Part shown: positions 10,369 through 22,328 of the stretch, one piece after another | Position numbering within the stretch: position 1 is the stretch's first letter | Layout: every line of letters starts with the position of its first letter | Source: Prillingera fragicola | Taxonomy: Eukaryota > Basidiomycota > Tremellomycetes > Trichosporonales > Trichosporonaceae | NCBI GenBank assembly: GCA_002335605.1 | Contig: BEDY01000005.1 | Coordinates: 558,001-622,000 of the forward strand | Direction: 5' to 3' | Length of the DNA stretch: 64,000 nucleotides | The notes under the pieces: generated by a model | The model's input: the letters and a program-made list of their open reading frames with translations, nothing else | What the model was told of the DNA's origin: nothing | Database searches by the model: none | Position numbers and translations under genes: made by a program

Positions 10369-11720
10369 ATGGTCAAGAACTATGGGGCCGCAATTGTGGT
10401 AGCTCCTAACCACTCCTCGCCGTCAGCCTCATCTCCAACTCCGCGCACCCACCTGCTTGCCCGCCGCCTATCTGATGACTCGGACGATATCGAGCTCACC
10501 GCCGCCGAACAGGCCGAATACGAACGTGGGCTGTTGACATGGGAACGTGCAAAGCGACTGAGCTTCTGGATGCGAAAGGAATGGATAGCATGGTATGCGT
10601 TATTCGTCACGCTCGTCCTGGGTGTGACCCTGGTTGCGGTCTTTCATAAACAGGCAAGTCGCTCATGAACCTGGCCGGTGACTCACCTCGCAGATCATCT
10701 TCTTCGTCATGCCCTATGTCAAGGAGCTGCGCCAAGTGCGACACGGCTGGGTGGCACCGCTCGTTCTCATTATTGTCTTGTCATTCCCTCCTCTTTTTGG
10801 CAACGGTAAGATGCTCCAGCAGCGCCTGCTGATGTCACCAGAAATCGTAATGATAGTAACAGGTGTCGTCTGGGGCGTGCGGATTGGATTCGCCATTGCT
10901 GCCCTGGGTACGCTGCTTGGCGAGATGACCAACTTTATGTGAGTTCGATACAGCCAGGCACGACCTGCTGTTGAATGTTCAGCGTTGCTCACGCGTCAGT
11001 ATCTACCGGACATGTTGCCGCACTCGAGCCCACCGCCTTGCCCGGAGGAGCCTCAATTATGCTTGCCTCTGCAAGGTGGTGGAAGATGGAGGCTTGTTCA
11101 TCGCATGGGTGGTCAGGTTGAGCTCCATCCCCACGCACGTCTCGACGGTTAGTCAACCCAAGCTGGGATGATCACAGAACACTGATGCCTCAGGTCATCT
11201 TTGCTGTTTGTGGCTTGCACGTGCGTCCTCGAGTGGCGGCGGCCCAACTGACAAACAGCCGATCCTCTTTCTCATTGCGCTCGTTCTGGCGCTGCCAAAG
11301 CAGGTTAGTCACAGCTGCTGTGGTCGTAGGGGATTAGCTGACTCGCCAGTTTATTGCGGTCTACGGTACGTCGACTGCTTAAGTGTGCTGAAGTGAACTG
11401 ACAACGCCCGTTCTCATCAACAGTTGGAGGTAAGCCTGTGTCAAGAGGTTTCACTCACACTGCAGTTGTCGTTATGGACGATAAAGCTAGCTGGAAGTCA
11501 AAGATCATCTCTGACATAGTGTGAGTGTGGAGTGTCACACGCTTTGCTGACCAGCAGCGTGGTCGTCTCCATTGCCATCACTCTCCTCGCCCTGCTCTAT
11601 CTTCACACCCACATGCTGTCTGTTCGCAAACGCGTATTGCTAGAAATGCGCGCCGACCTCGCTCGACACGGAGTCGATGAACCAGAGCCGCCTGAGTCGC
11701 TAATGGGCGACGCATCGTAA
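10369..11720 (+). CDS. TVP38/TMEM64-family membrane protein (VTT domain)
   Basis: A 317-residue Golgi/vesicle-type membrane protein of the TVP38 (VTT/DedA-like) family. Ten exons: 10369-10653, 10694-10805, 10842-10938, 11000-11147, 11194-11220, 11259-11303, 11350-11365, 11424-11429, 11466-11520 and 11558-11720. The first intron is a GC-AG intron (CAG|GCAAGT). The eighth exon has just six bases, TTGGAG; it restores QFIAVYVGVVVMDD, which fits the family better than the version without it. Hydrophobic segments are WYALFVTLVLGVTLVAVF, WVAPLVLIIVLSFPPLFGN, IVMIVTGVVWGVRIGFAIAA, LFLIALVLALPKQFI and VVSIAITLLALLYL. The VTT core shows FGNEIVMIVTG and a conserved Arg in VVRLSSIPTH. The last acceptor is a CAGCAG tandem. 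Confidence 0.88.
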
Positions 11721-11931
11721 CCAAGCATCAAATGGACGCAGTTGAACTGTGGAGGTAACACTGTCTGTAGCATACCATGCACTGTTGAAATGATACATGA
11801 CTGTAATCTATAGGACCAAATTCTACACTGTAGACTGTCCGCGCAAGCGTTTTGGGTAGGAACGTTGATGGGTATTGACGTGTGTGGGGGGTATGGTGGC
11901 AGTTGAGGCCAAAGTCTGCTCCAGGCGACGC

Positions 11932-13223
11932 TTAGAGAACGTTGACCTTGGGGAACTCGAGCTTGGGGCCAATCTGGCTGCAGCACATCTGGCCGAGCTT
12001 GTGACCAACCTCGATCGACTCGTCAAGGCTCTTGCCCTGAGCGAGAGCGCCGAGGAAGCCACCAGCGAACATGTCACCGGCACCGTTGGTGTCGACGATC
12101 TTGTCGTCGGCAAGCTTGGGAACGGGGTAGACCTTGGGGTTCGAGTCGGTGGGCGAGAGGTTGGCGGGCGAGGCCGAAGGAGACGACGAGGCGACAAGGG
12201 TCGACTCGGCACCCTGGGTGATGACAACAATACGGGGACGCGAGGGGTTCGACTTGGAGAAGACAGCGAGGGTGCTGGCAATCTGCGAGAGCGAAGCATC
12301 ACCAAGGCCAGCGGCCTCAGCGTAGGCAGCAGCCTCCGACTCGTTGCCAATCAGAATGTCAACGTGGGGGAGAAGCTCCTCGAGCTGGACCTTGAAGAAC
12401 TGGGCAATGAAGGGGGCGCTCAGGTTAAGGACAACGGTGCGGCCACGCGACGAAGCGGCCTTGGCGACCTCAAGGGCCGACTCAATGCCGTGGGTAAGGA
12501 AGAAGCCACCAATGTAGAAGAACTTGGCGCCGTTGATGAGAGCGGCAACGTCAGGCTTGGCAAGGTGGTCCTTGGTGAACATCTCAGCAGCACGGAGGGT
12601 GGTGACGAGCGAGCGGTCGTGGTTGGAGAGGATGACCGCGCAGGCGCCAGTCTTGGCGGGAGCGGGCTGAACCTGGTAGGCGCTGACAACGCCCTCAGTC
12701 TCGTTGACCTTGGAGAGGGTGTTGCGGAGCTCGTCGTCGCCGACCGAGCCGATGTAGGCAACCGACTGGGCGGGGAGAACGTACTGCAAGGTCAGTAACG
12801 GTAGATATGTTTGCTTTGACTCACAGAAGCGGCACGAGCAGCGTTCTGGGCAGCGCCACCGGCGACGTAGGTCACCTCTGAGTTCTTGACAATGTCATCG
12901 TAGCTATACCGTCAGCTCGCTCGGCTTGCCAATGTGAACGGCTACACTCACATGGGCATGTGCTTCTCCTCAGCAAGAATGGCGTCGTTGGCCTTGAGGT
13001 TGTACTTCTCAAGGTAGGCGGGGCCGTCCTTGGCCGACACCTGGATGTCGAGCTGTCACTGTGAGCAGGAGGCTTTAAACGTGGACGACGCTTCTGGAGC
13101 ACGCTACATTGTGCGCCGTGTTACACAGACGCGCTAACGCGCATGCTAACAACGTCTACAAGCTTGACCGACACTTACGAGAGGGTTACCGATGCAGACG
13201 ACGATGGGGGACGCGGAGGCCAT
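11932..13223 (-). CDS. ADO1: adenosine kinase
   Basis: Adenosine kinase (ATP + adenosine to AMP), a cytosolic PfkB-family sugar kinase that recycles adenosine formed in the methylation cycle. Exons on the minus strand are 13179-13223, 12952-13052, 12825-12903 and 11932-12783, giving 358 residues, normal for the family. The N-terminus reads VVCIGNPLLDIQV, with the acidic residue that contacts ribose. Next come VTYVAGGAAQNAARAAS and, near the C-terminus, the PfkB signature DTNGAGDMFAGGFL with the catalytic Asp. A Ser/Pro insertion (SSSPSASPANLSPTDSNP) sits before it. Only about 200 bases separate its start from that of the divergent phosphatase gene. Confidence 0.95.
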
Positions 13224-13425
13224 TTTTGCTAAATAAGTTGGTGGGTGGTGAGTGGAGATGAGAGCAGGGTGAATAGGACGATAGCAAGCGTGAGCCGAGC
13301 ACGTTCATTATTTATTTCCACTTTTTACCTTTTGTTCCAGGGCCTGCAGAGGGGTCCGGAGATCCGCGCGCCTGACCTCCACCTGCTTCCTTGACAATGT
13401 CTGCTCATCTTGAACACTCTTCGAC

Positions 13426-14273
13426 ATGATCGTCTACTTTGCGCGCCACGGTCAAACCGACTAGTATGTGTTGCACTTTCGATGCACATTCATGATTCTT
13501 GAGGCAACAGCTCACCCGCATCTGCAGCAATGTCCAGCGTCGAATCCAAGGTGGCATGGATGTGCCTTTAAACGACACTGGCCGAGACGAGTCGGCCTTG
13601 CTGTCTGCCTATCTGAAAGACGTGCCCTTTATAGAGGCTCACACATCGCCTCTGCTGCGAGCTTACGAGGTCAGCATTATACTCATTGACCCGCCCACGC
13701 CCACGCCCACTGACGCCTCACGTAGACAGCTCAGATTGTAGTCGCACCGCATGCGGGGTTGGAGCTCCAATCACATCCGGACCTCATCGAGAGGCGCCTG
13801 GGCAGCTTGGAGGGCAAGGTGTGGACGCCAGGGGTCAAGTTTCCAGACGACATTGAACAGATTGCTAGGTATGCCTTCCAAGACCATTCTTGCTACTGAC
13901 ATTCAGCTTCAAAGAACGCGTCGCACGATGGGTGACGGCCTTCCTGCAGTCACATGTGCCCACGAGCATAGCAGAGGGTTCCGGTGATGAGAAGAAGTGC
14001 ATCGTCATCTCGCACGGCGCATACCTTTCGACGCTCCTGAATGTCCTTCGCGCTCCCCCACTGAGCTTTCGTGTTGGGGAGGGCGTGGATATTCGGAAGC
14101 ACTGCCTCAATACTTGTGTGATGCGGGTCCGCGTTGATTATGACCATGCTACGTCCAAGTGGGACGGCGAGCTATTAAGCTGGGGTGAGGTTGAGCACCT
14201 TGGAGACCAAGCCCGCCAGCTTGATGTGGCCGACGACTTGAGGCACGCAATCAGGCAGACATTGACAAAGTAG
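13426..14273 (+). CDS. histidine phosphatase / phosphoglycerate mutase-like protein
   Basis: A 229-residue member of the histidine phosphatase superfamily (PGAM-like or TIGAR-like sugar-phosphate phosphatases). Exons are 13426-13463, 13528-13669, 13726-13868 and 13907-14273. The catalytic phospho-His motif is at the start (YFARHGQTDYN), the acid-base Glu is in RRLGSLEGK, and the second catalytic His is in VISHGAYLS. The substrate cannot be told from sequence. It is divergent from adenosine kinase with a shared 202-base promoter region and convergent with the flippase gene downstream. Confidence 0.88.
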
Positions 14274-14476
14274 ACAAGCCCACGCTTCGTGGCTGTATAG
14301 AACCCATCCCGAAGTATGCGAGGTGAAGCTGCATTGCTGTATGTCTGTTATTAACCGTTTATCCAGTGCATGCTAGTATAATTAACCATCTATTGAGTCG
14401 TCCGGGCAAGTACTTTGAATGGGCAAGCAAAAATATATGTTGGGTGCTGGGCCCAAGTAGAGATGGAAAGCTTCTC

Positions 14477-17400
14477 TTAATCGTGGTGCTGCAAGCCGGA
14501 TCCCGAATGTGGTATTCCTGGCTGAGCAGCAAGCGGCTCGGCATCGTCGCTGTACGTGTGCGACGCGCGAGTGTTCGTTGTCGAGCTGCGGTTGCGCGGC
14601 TTGAGAATGCTTCCTGCACGAGAGCGCAGCATACGGCCAAAGGGCGACTCGGGAGCCGGTGACGACTCCCCCTTCTCCCTGCGGTTGTGCGCCGCCAGAC
14701 GACGCAAGGTGAAGCCCTTGCGCTCCTGCGAGACCTGTGACAAGCGCGACTGCATGCGTTGGACCTGGATCGTTAGTATTTGGTCAAATTTGATCTATGC
14801 AGAAACACTCACAGCCACGCCACCCTCCTCCATGTTGAAGCCAAAACCTCGGGATGGTTCACGGTGAAGACCAGTCGACACTGCATTGTCAGCCGCAATT
14901 CCATCAAAATGTACTCACTGTCGACTTGGGAGCCGCGAGGTCCAGACCGTCCACTCTGGAAGCTGGGGCGGGTACCACCGAGGCTAGGTCGTCCAGAGCT
15001 ATAACCTCCCCGTTGGGAGTCAATGCTGTCGCGCATGTTGAATGGTCGCGTGGGCATATCTCCAGGCACGTCATCGCCAGCGGCCGACAGATCGTGCATC
15101 GCAATGTCGCCGTTTGGCTCGGGGGTGAATGGACGACTCTGGTCGCCGTGGTCGACGGCCGATTGACGGAGGTTGCCGGCCAGCATGGGGTGGTTGAGGA
15201 AGTCAATGTCGGGGTTGTACTTGCGAACCAGGCGAATGGTCTCAATGTCGTTGGGACTAATATTCTGCCTCCAGCACTTGATGAGGTATCGGGGCATAAG
15301 GGCAACGATAAGGACGAAGGGCCAGCCAAACCAACACGCTGCCGAACGGAAGAGGAAAATGTCGTTGCCGTACACGCCAGTCTGGTACATTGAGGGCTTG
15401 ATGATCGAGTAAATGGCAGTAAAGACCCAGATGAGGAAGGGGCCCACCCAAACGGCAAACACTACCCACCAACTCCATGCGTCAATGTTGAGACCCGAGA
15501 AGAGGTTGGCCATCATGACAGCAGCAATGGCCATTGTCGTCGACATTTCGTCCTTGTACACATCCCAGCCATCACCACGAGTAGTCGTGGTGACGTAGGA
15601 GTAGTGGATGAAGAAGTAGACGACGGCGGTTTGGAAGACACCTTCGAACAGGTAGTACAGGAAACGGGGCCAGTTGTAGTAACGCCCTTCGCGGCCAAAG
15701 CGGTACAGCTCGGGCAGCGCCATAAGAATGTCGGCATCGACGGGTCGCTCGAACAAACCAATGGCGATGACAGGGCACAGGGTCCAGAAAACGTTCCAGA
15801 ACAGCAGATACACGTACGCGTAAACGTACGTGGTGGACCAACCACAAAAGATCATGTACCAGAACAGGATTCCAATACCAACAACGTTCTTGTAGAAGAA
15901 GTTGCAAATCATTGTTGAGTTGCGGAAATACGACCAGTGCCCGTGAACGAGGAGAAGGCGTTTGAGGAAGCGGAACTGGCCCACTGCGTAGTCGGAAGAG
16001 TTGACGGCTTGGAGGCCTTCTTCGCCTGAGATACCGACACCGACGTCGGCAGCCTGAATCATGCTCACATCGTTGGCTCCGTCTCCAATTGCCAGGCACA
16101 TGACGCCGAGGTTGTCCTTGATGAGGCGGACGATCTGAGCCTTTTGCAAAGGTGAGACACGGCAGCAGACGACGGTGGTGCACTGGATGGAGAGAGCCAG
16201 TAAGAGATCGTTGGTCTCGGGGTCGTCAAAGGCTTGAGCCAGGGCACTGCCTTCGATAACGAGCGAGAATCCTCCGGGACGGCGACCGTTGTCCTCACCA
16301 ACTAGCGAATGGATGCCAGTGTTGACACGCTCGAGCTGAGTGGAGCGGCGAGTGTCCTCGGCATGTAGCGAAAATGTGCGCGTCAAATTGTCGTCGTTGC
16401 CAAAGTATACTTCCAATGCGTCATGGAGTTGATCGTAGATTGACCGTTGGCCGTCGCGAACGACAATTAGGTTGGTATCATGTGTGAGTAGGTTGGTAGT
16501 GTAGCCAATGGCAACGGCTGTCTCGAGCTTATCGCCAGTGGCAACCCAGACCTTGATACCAGCACGCTTCAGGTCGGCAATGGTCTCGGGCACACCATCT
16601 TGCAGCTTGTCCTCGATGGCGGTCGCGCCGAGGAGGGACAGGTCGGATTCGATCTTTGCAGAGACCTCGTCAATGCGCGCCTCACGGTTATCAAGCGAGA
16701 TCTCGGCCTGTCGGTACTCTTCGGCCCACTGGTCGTACTCGGCGGGATCCAGAACGCGATAGGCGAGACAGAGGGTACGTAGACCCTCGCTAGCGAACAG
16801 CTGCAGGTCCTTGTCGGTCTTCTCACGAAGCTTGGCCTGAGCCGGGTCCTTGTTAAGACGCTCAAAGATAATGTTGTCGGCGCCCTTGCAAAGAAGGAAC
16901 AGACGGTTCTCCTCGTCGCACTTGCGCAGGATAACAGACATGCGCTTGCGAGCCGAGTTGAACTCGAGGACGTTGAGAAGTTCGTACTCGTCTGGTTCCT
17001 CGGAGAAAGGAGTGGACAGACGAAGAATGTTACGGTCGCGACCACGGAAGACGAAGCCGACGTCGGCAGCAGTCTGAACAAGCGCTGCCTCGTCGGGCGA
17101 CTGGGCCTTGTACTCGATGACTCCGGGTTCGGGCTCGGCGGCGAGCGCGGTGTGACACAAGCCGAGAACAACAAAGAACCCGTGCAGGATCCGCGATTGT
17201 TCTGACTCAGAGTCTTCAAGGTCCTCTGTAAGATGCGCATCGTGGAATGGAGGAGCTTCGCGTTCCCTGGGCTTTTCGTGGTGGTTGGCCTCCTCTTCTC
17301 CGTTCGCGGAATTGGAAGAGTCGCTAAGTGTCGGTTTGAGGTCGTTCCTGTCCTTTTGCTCGGCCTGTGGTGTCTGGTCACCGGTATAAACCTTGCCGCC

Positions 17401-19055
17401 GATGGAGCATTGACGGAACACCATGACATTCTGCGTCAAAGTGCCAGTCTTGTCCGAGAAGATATATTGAATCTGTCCTAGGTCATCGGACAGGTTCCAA
17501 GACCGGGCGGTAGTGCGATACTTTACGCCATTCTTGAAGTACTGCATGTCGTGGTCCCAGTAGATGAACAGAGCCTGAACGGTGCGCACAAATTCGATAG
17601 AGATGTAGAGCGAAATGGGGATAATATTCTGGAACGTAATGAGCGCATTGAGGAAGGTGATGATACCGTTGATGTTGGGGTTGTCGCCCGGCTGGTCGTC
17701 GTAGAGCGTCCAGTAGGCGTTGTCACGATACCATCTGACTTCAAGAACGTGGTCAATAACGGCGCACACAGCTGACATGACACCGAGCACGCAAAGGTTG
17801 AAGAGAACCTGAGGGTTCATCTGGCGCTCAACCTTGGAACGTTTGCTAGGTGCACCACCCGAGTTTTGGACGATTTTGGAATCCTCCCCAGTAAAGGCGA
17901 CGATGCCGATAACCCAAGCAGTGTTGCGCAGCACACATCCACGGAGCAAAGTCGTCTCCAGCGTGATTGGGTGAGCAGCCTCGGTGCCGTTTTCGTTGGA
18001 TTCATCGAGGAGCACTACCGCGCCGTTCAAACGGTACATGTTGACCTCTGGCGAATCCAGGTCAACACGCAGCCTCGACGTTGCGCAGCCCTGAGCAGTG
18101 TGCAAGTGCGTCATGCCAGTCACACCGTGCCGAGACTTGAGATTTGTCTCGCCATCAAGACCCTTGGTTTCGATGTAGCAGACGTCCTCCTCCTCGGATG
18201 TCGCAAGAATCACAATATCTGTAAACCTGTCAGCGCAGCTTAAATTCGTCACGTACCAGCAGGGATTTGCTCGTGATCATAGATCTTGACAAAGTCGCCA
18301 ACCCTAACATCCTCCCAAATGGTCCGGTGCCAGCCCAGCTCTGAGGGCTTGCCGCCAGCCTCTGGGTCCTCCTCCCAGGTCGACACCTGTGAGCGCACGC
18401 GGTCCAAGTTTTCGTCAGGAGAAGGTTGCGCCGCTTCCTCGGCTTTTGCTTGCTCCTTGGCCATCTTCTTCTTCTTGGAACGACGGCGAGGCATCGGGAT
18501 GCCGCGAACGAATGTCTTGGACTTGAGGCCCATCGGGTTGTCGTTAGTGTAACCACCGCCGCCCAGAACATGGACAATCGAGTAGTTGATAGTGCGGTCG
18601 GCCTGGTGACGCTTGACATCCTCGTATCCGTCCTTGATCGCAGTGATGGCCAGAACGACGATAAGGGGAAGAATGACGAGACCCGGCGAGATGGTGGAGA
18701 ACTTGGGAAAGAACTGAAGAATAGCAATTCCCAGGAAGAAGATGTTTGCAACGCGTCGGAACTGCTCGAGGAGGTTACGCGGCAAAAAGGTAATGACCGT
18801 GTATTTCGACGTGATAGTCTGGTTGGTGATGAACTGCTTCTCCTTGAGAGGGCGTCCCTTCTTGTCAAAGTAGTCTGCTGGGATGGGCTCGTTGATAAAG
18901 ATTGAACGAGGTACTCCAGGACGACGCTTCTTCTCAAGAAGTCGCCAAGGATTGAGCTTTGAAAGAGGCTCTGAGATGTGTTTGCTGTACCACGACTTGC
19001 GCGCACCCTTCCGACGGCGGGGCACGAGCGGTGCTCCCGACGTCGAGGAGGGCAT
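14477..19055 (-). CDS. P4-type phospholipid-translocating ATPase, Dnf1/2-like
   Basis: A flippase moving phospholipids to the cytosolic leaflet of the plasma or endosomal membrane. Four exons: 18257-19055, 14919-18218, 14813-14880 and 14477-14764, for 1484 residues. Visible motifs in order are the first membrane hairpin with ANIFFLGIAILQFFPKF, an acidic/basic insertion in the actuator region, the dephosphorylation motif ETKGLDGETNLK, the P4-type PISLYIS helix, the phosphorylation site FSDKTGTLTQN, the nucleotide-binding KGADNIIFERL, and the hinge AIGDGANDVSM. The tail ends with a basic segment (QERKGFTLRRLAAHNRR). The insertion after ADRTINYSIVHVLGGGG and the long N-terminus match Dnf1/Dnf2 better than Drs2. 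The smallest intron is 38 bases. Confidence 0.93.
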
Positions 19056-20465
19056 GGCGCGGTTCGATTCGTCTGGTTGAGTAATGTTGGGCGCCAGCGT
19101 CTCGGGGGGTCCAAGGGCTTTAAACGCGCTTGTTGATGCGCTTTGAGCGGCGGCACAGATTAGGCCGGCTGGTGTGCTGGCAATACACCAGGTGTCGATG
19201 GATTGCGAAACTTTGCGCCGGTGTAGGTTGAGAGAGAGATGACAAAGTAAACGGGTCGGGCAACGAGAAGGCGGACAGTAGTGACAGGGCGGACGTCACC
19301 GAGGCTCCAACTTTGATATCGGGCTTGGTGTGTTTTTGCCGCCAGTGTGTGTGTGCTCGACACACCAATGTGTGTGCTTTGCACGCGCCTGTAAGTGCTG
19401 TTAATGCGGTACGGAGCGGTGAGGTGCCAGTGGATAAGACAAGGGATTGCATGCATTGTCGTGCAGGTGACAGCGGCTGCTGCGCTTGCGTGACCGCGTC
19501 CAAAGGCAAAGGACTTTGCTGATAGATCCAGTGTTGCTAGGTGGCCTCCGGCCGGGCGCCGCGGAGGCAATGATTCCTAGGTGAGTACTGCACACGTTTC
19601 AATTCTGCAGAGCCGCCGCTCAGCCTCGGCGGCCCAGGTGGGGTTTGTCCTTGCCCTCGGTCTTGGCGACGAAAACACCAGCCAAAAAACGTACACGGCG
19701 CAGTGTCCAGGCATCGAGACGACGTCACCCCCTGGGAAGACTGGCCCTGGCTGGGCATGGCTGGCTTGGGCCGTTCCCCCACCTTGCGGCCACTTGTGAG
19801 TTTGTGGCCTCGGCCACAAGTCACCACGGCCGAGGCTGGGGCCGCCGGCCGCGCCAACAAGTTGCTAATTGCATAAGTACTGTAAACACGCTCAAATTCA
19901 GGGTCCGAGATCAACACCACATTCCTATATTCCTATGCTAAGTTCTACTGTGCTTAGCTAGTGCGGTGCTACTGTGCTTAGCTAGTGCGGTGCTACTGTG
20001 GTGTGTCAGCCTCACAACTCGCAGCTCACACCTCTTGGCCTCAACAAATACAAGTGCTTCAATTCTCTGCATCTCTGGGTGAGGTGTCCATGGATTCGGA
20101 AACCCTCCAGCTGTGTTGGGACTCCTGTGTTGGCGTGCGGGAGCGTGTACTGTTCAGGAAGTTCAGAGCTTCAGAGCCACAGGTCATAGGCCACAGGCAC
20201 TCTCGACAATGAGGCAGCCTAGATTCCGCATGTTGAATGAGCTGTGCAACGAACCCGCCTGGGTAAAAGCCTGTGCACATGGAGGCGACGGGTACCGATA
20301 GAGGAGTAGAGGAGTCACTGAACACATTCGTACATTCTTATGACTTTACGGATACAGTTATGCGGTCTATGTATCGATATTATGCGTTTCTCTATTGCGA
20401 TCTAGAGGAAAATTGGGTTCCTTGTTGAGATTTTTCATGAATGGAGCTAGGTTGCCGAGATACGT
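19056..20465. other. gene-free interval upstream of the flippase
   Basis: About 1.4 kb between the flippase start and the 3' end of the MFS gene. It should carry the flippase promoter. It contains a GC-rich part (19540-19860), then AT-richer DNA with a short tandem repeat at 19945-20000. No gene or RNA is recognised. Confidence 0.6.
19945..20000. repeat. 24-base tandem repeat, about 2.3 copies
   Basis: Two exact copies of a 24-base unit beginning CTACTGTGCTTAG, at 19945 and 19969, followed by eight bases of a third. The unit lies between genes and has no evident coding role. Confidence 0.85.
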
Positions 20466-22328
20466 TTACACTTGGCCGCCAACGGTGTCTGCCTGTCGAG
20501 GCTTGGCCTCTTCGAAGTGGGTAGCACGAGGACTTTTGGAGCGGAGCCAAGGTCCGTACCAGAGCAAGAGGAAGGGCAGGGGAATGAACACGATCGAAGC
20601 GAACGCGAAGACCGAGTTTCCCCAAGCGATACCAAGGTTTGTGAAAAGAGGACGGGCGACAATGGGCATGGCAGCACCCATGACACTCCTGACAAAGTCG
20701 TTGCTTGCCAGGGCGGACGCAGCGTGCTTGGGGTACGCCGCGGCGAGGTAGGAGAGGTAGGGCATGAACGACCAGCAGTCGGCCAGACCAAAAATGGCAG
20801 AGGCAATCGTTGGCGAAATCCAGTGAGTGCGGTTTGCACTCCAGCCAAACCAGAACAGGCAAATCTGACATTAGCAACGGGCATAGCTAGCGGCGTAAGA
20901 CTCACTGGATAGCAAAAGCCGCCATAGAGGGAGAGCGTGAGATATGACTCTGGGGCGAGTTTGCCGTTCGCCTTGACGAATCGTGGCTCCCAGAAGTAGA
21001 TTGACCAGACGCAGTACACGGCGTAACTCAGCATGCCACCAATAGTGAGGGCGAGGAATGGCAATCCTGCTACACCGAGGTTCCAGCCGTAGCCTTCGGG
21101 CTTTGGAGTGTGGAACACAATGGGGAAACTCTCAAAGTAAGAGTAAAGGATCATGTAGGTCAGACCCTGGTACAGATCAATGGCGAGAACAATGGGCTCG
21201 GCAACCGTCATGACCAATGGCCGGATCAACGCCTCCGACATGATGTCTCCAAAGGTCTTTTCCTTGTCCAAAAACTCTGAAGCAGAGTGAATGCGCGCAT
21301 TGCCAGTAAGTTTCCTGAGGCGCTGGGCGCGGCGGTAAAGAATAGTGTCGGCGTTGGTCTGGATGTCAGCGATACTCTGGCATGTGGTAAGTGACTCACC
21401 TCTGGGAGGCCAAAGAAGATGAACAGGAGACCAGCACCGGCAATGATGAGCATTACCCAGAATGCCCAGCGCCAACCGTGATTCATGACTGCAAAGCCCG
21501 AGAGCAGGGGCGCTACGGCAGGGGCGATGCCCACAGCAACGCCGTACATGCCCATGGCGTAGCCCGACTTGCGACGAGAGAAGACGTCGGTCAAGCTGGC
21601 ACCACCAGTGGCTAGAGGCGGGGATCCCATGAACCCTGCGAGGAAGCGGAGGACGCAAAGGCCGGGAAAGTTGTTGGTGAGGGCGCTGGGGACCTGGAGG
21701 ATGCAAAAGATCGCCATCGTGATGACGTACGGCGGGTTGCGACCGATGGAGGCAATCTCGGACAAGGGGGAAAGGAATAGAGGTCCGATGGCGTACCCGA
21801 GCACAAAGAGGGTGAGGGTGAGGGTGGCGATCAGCTCGGATACGTTGAAGAACTCGGACATGTCGTGGAACGCATATGCCACAATGGCACTACCGGCGTA
21901 GATGGCCATTGTGTAGAACAAGACGACGAAGGCAACCCAGCATTTCTTGTGCAAGCTCCAATTCTGGGGGTTGGCTGGGTCTTTGGGGCCGTACCAGTCG
22001 ACAACAATGGTCCCCGATGGTGCGCGCCGGGCAATGTTTGCGAGAGAGTGCGGGTCGTTGTCTTCCTCCTCTGATCCCTCTGACTCGGGATCGGACAGGG
22101 CTTTGCCCTCGTTAGAAAGTTCAGGTAGTTCCACTGCGTCCGTCGAGGTTTCCTTTGCTGCCTGATACCTTTCGGGGAGCATAAAGTCTGAGCGCTCCTC
22201 GACGTGCAGGAAGACTTTGCCGCCTGTGAGGAGGCGCACAACGGATCCAAAGGACTGGGTGAGTCAGAATGTGTCCCAGGGGGTATGAAGAGCTCTCGCC
22301 TACTCACCGACTCTCGGAAAGTGTCCAT
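20466..22328 (-). CDS. MFS transporter, DHA1 (polyamine/drug exporter-like)
   Basis: A 575-residue major facilitator protein of the drug:H+ antiporter-1 type, akin to Tpo-like polyamine or multidrug exporters of the plasma membrane. Exons are 22308-22328, 21400-22254, 20906-21358 and 20466-20864; introns are 41-53 bases. Exon 1 has only seven codons (MDTFRES), followed by SFGSVVRLLTGG. A long acidic cytoplasmic N-terminus precedes VVDWYGPKDPANPQNWS, a signature seen in this subfamily. Membrane helices follow, with LFVLGYAIGPLFLSPLSE in place of the usual motif C/motif A region, and GRNPPYVITMAIF. The substrate is not deducible. It is divergent from the amidohydrolase gene. Confidence 0.92.
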
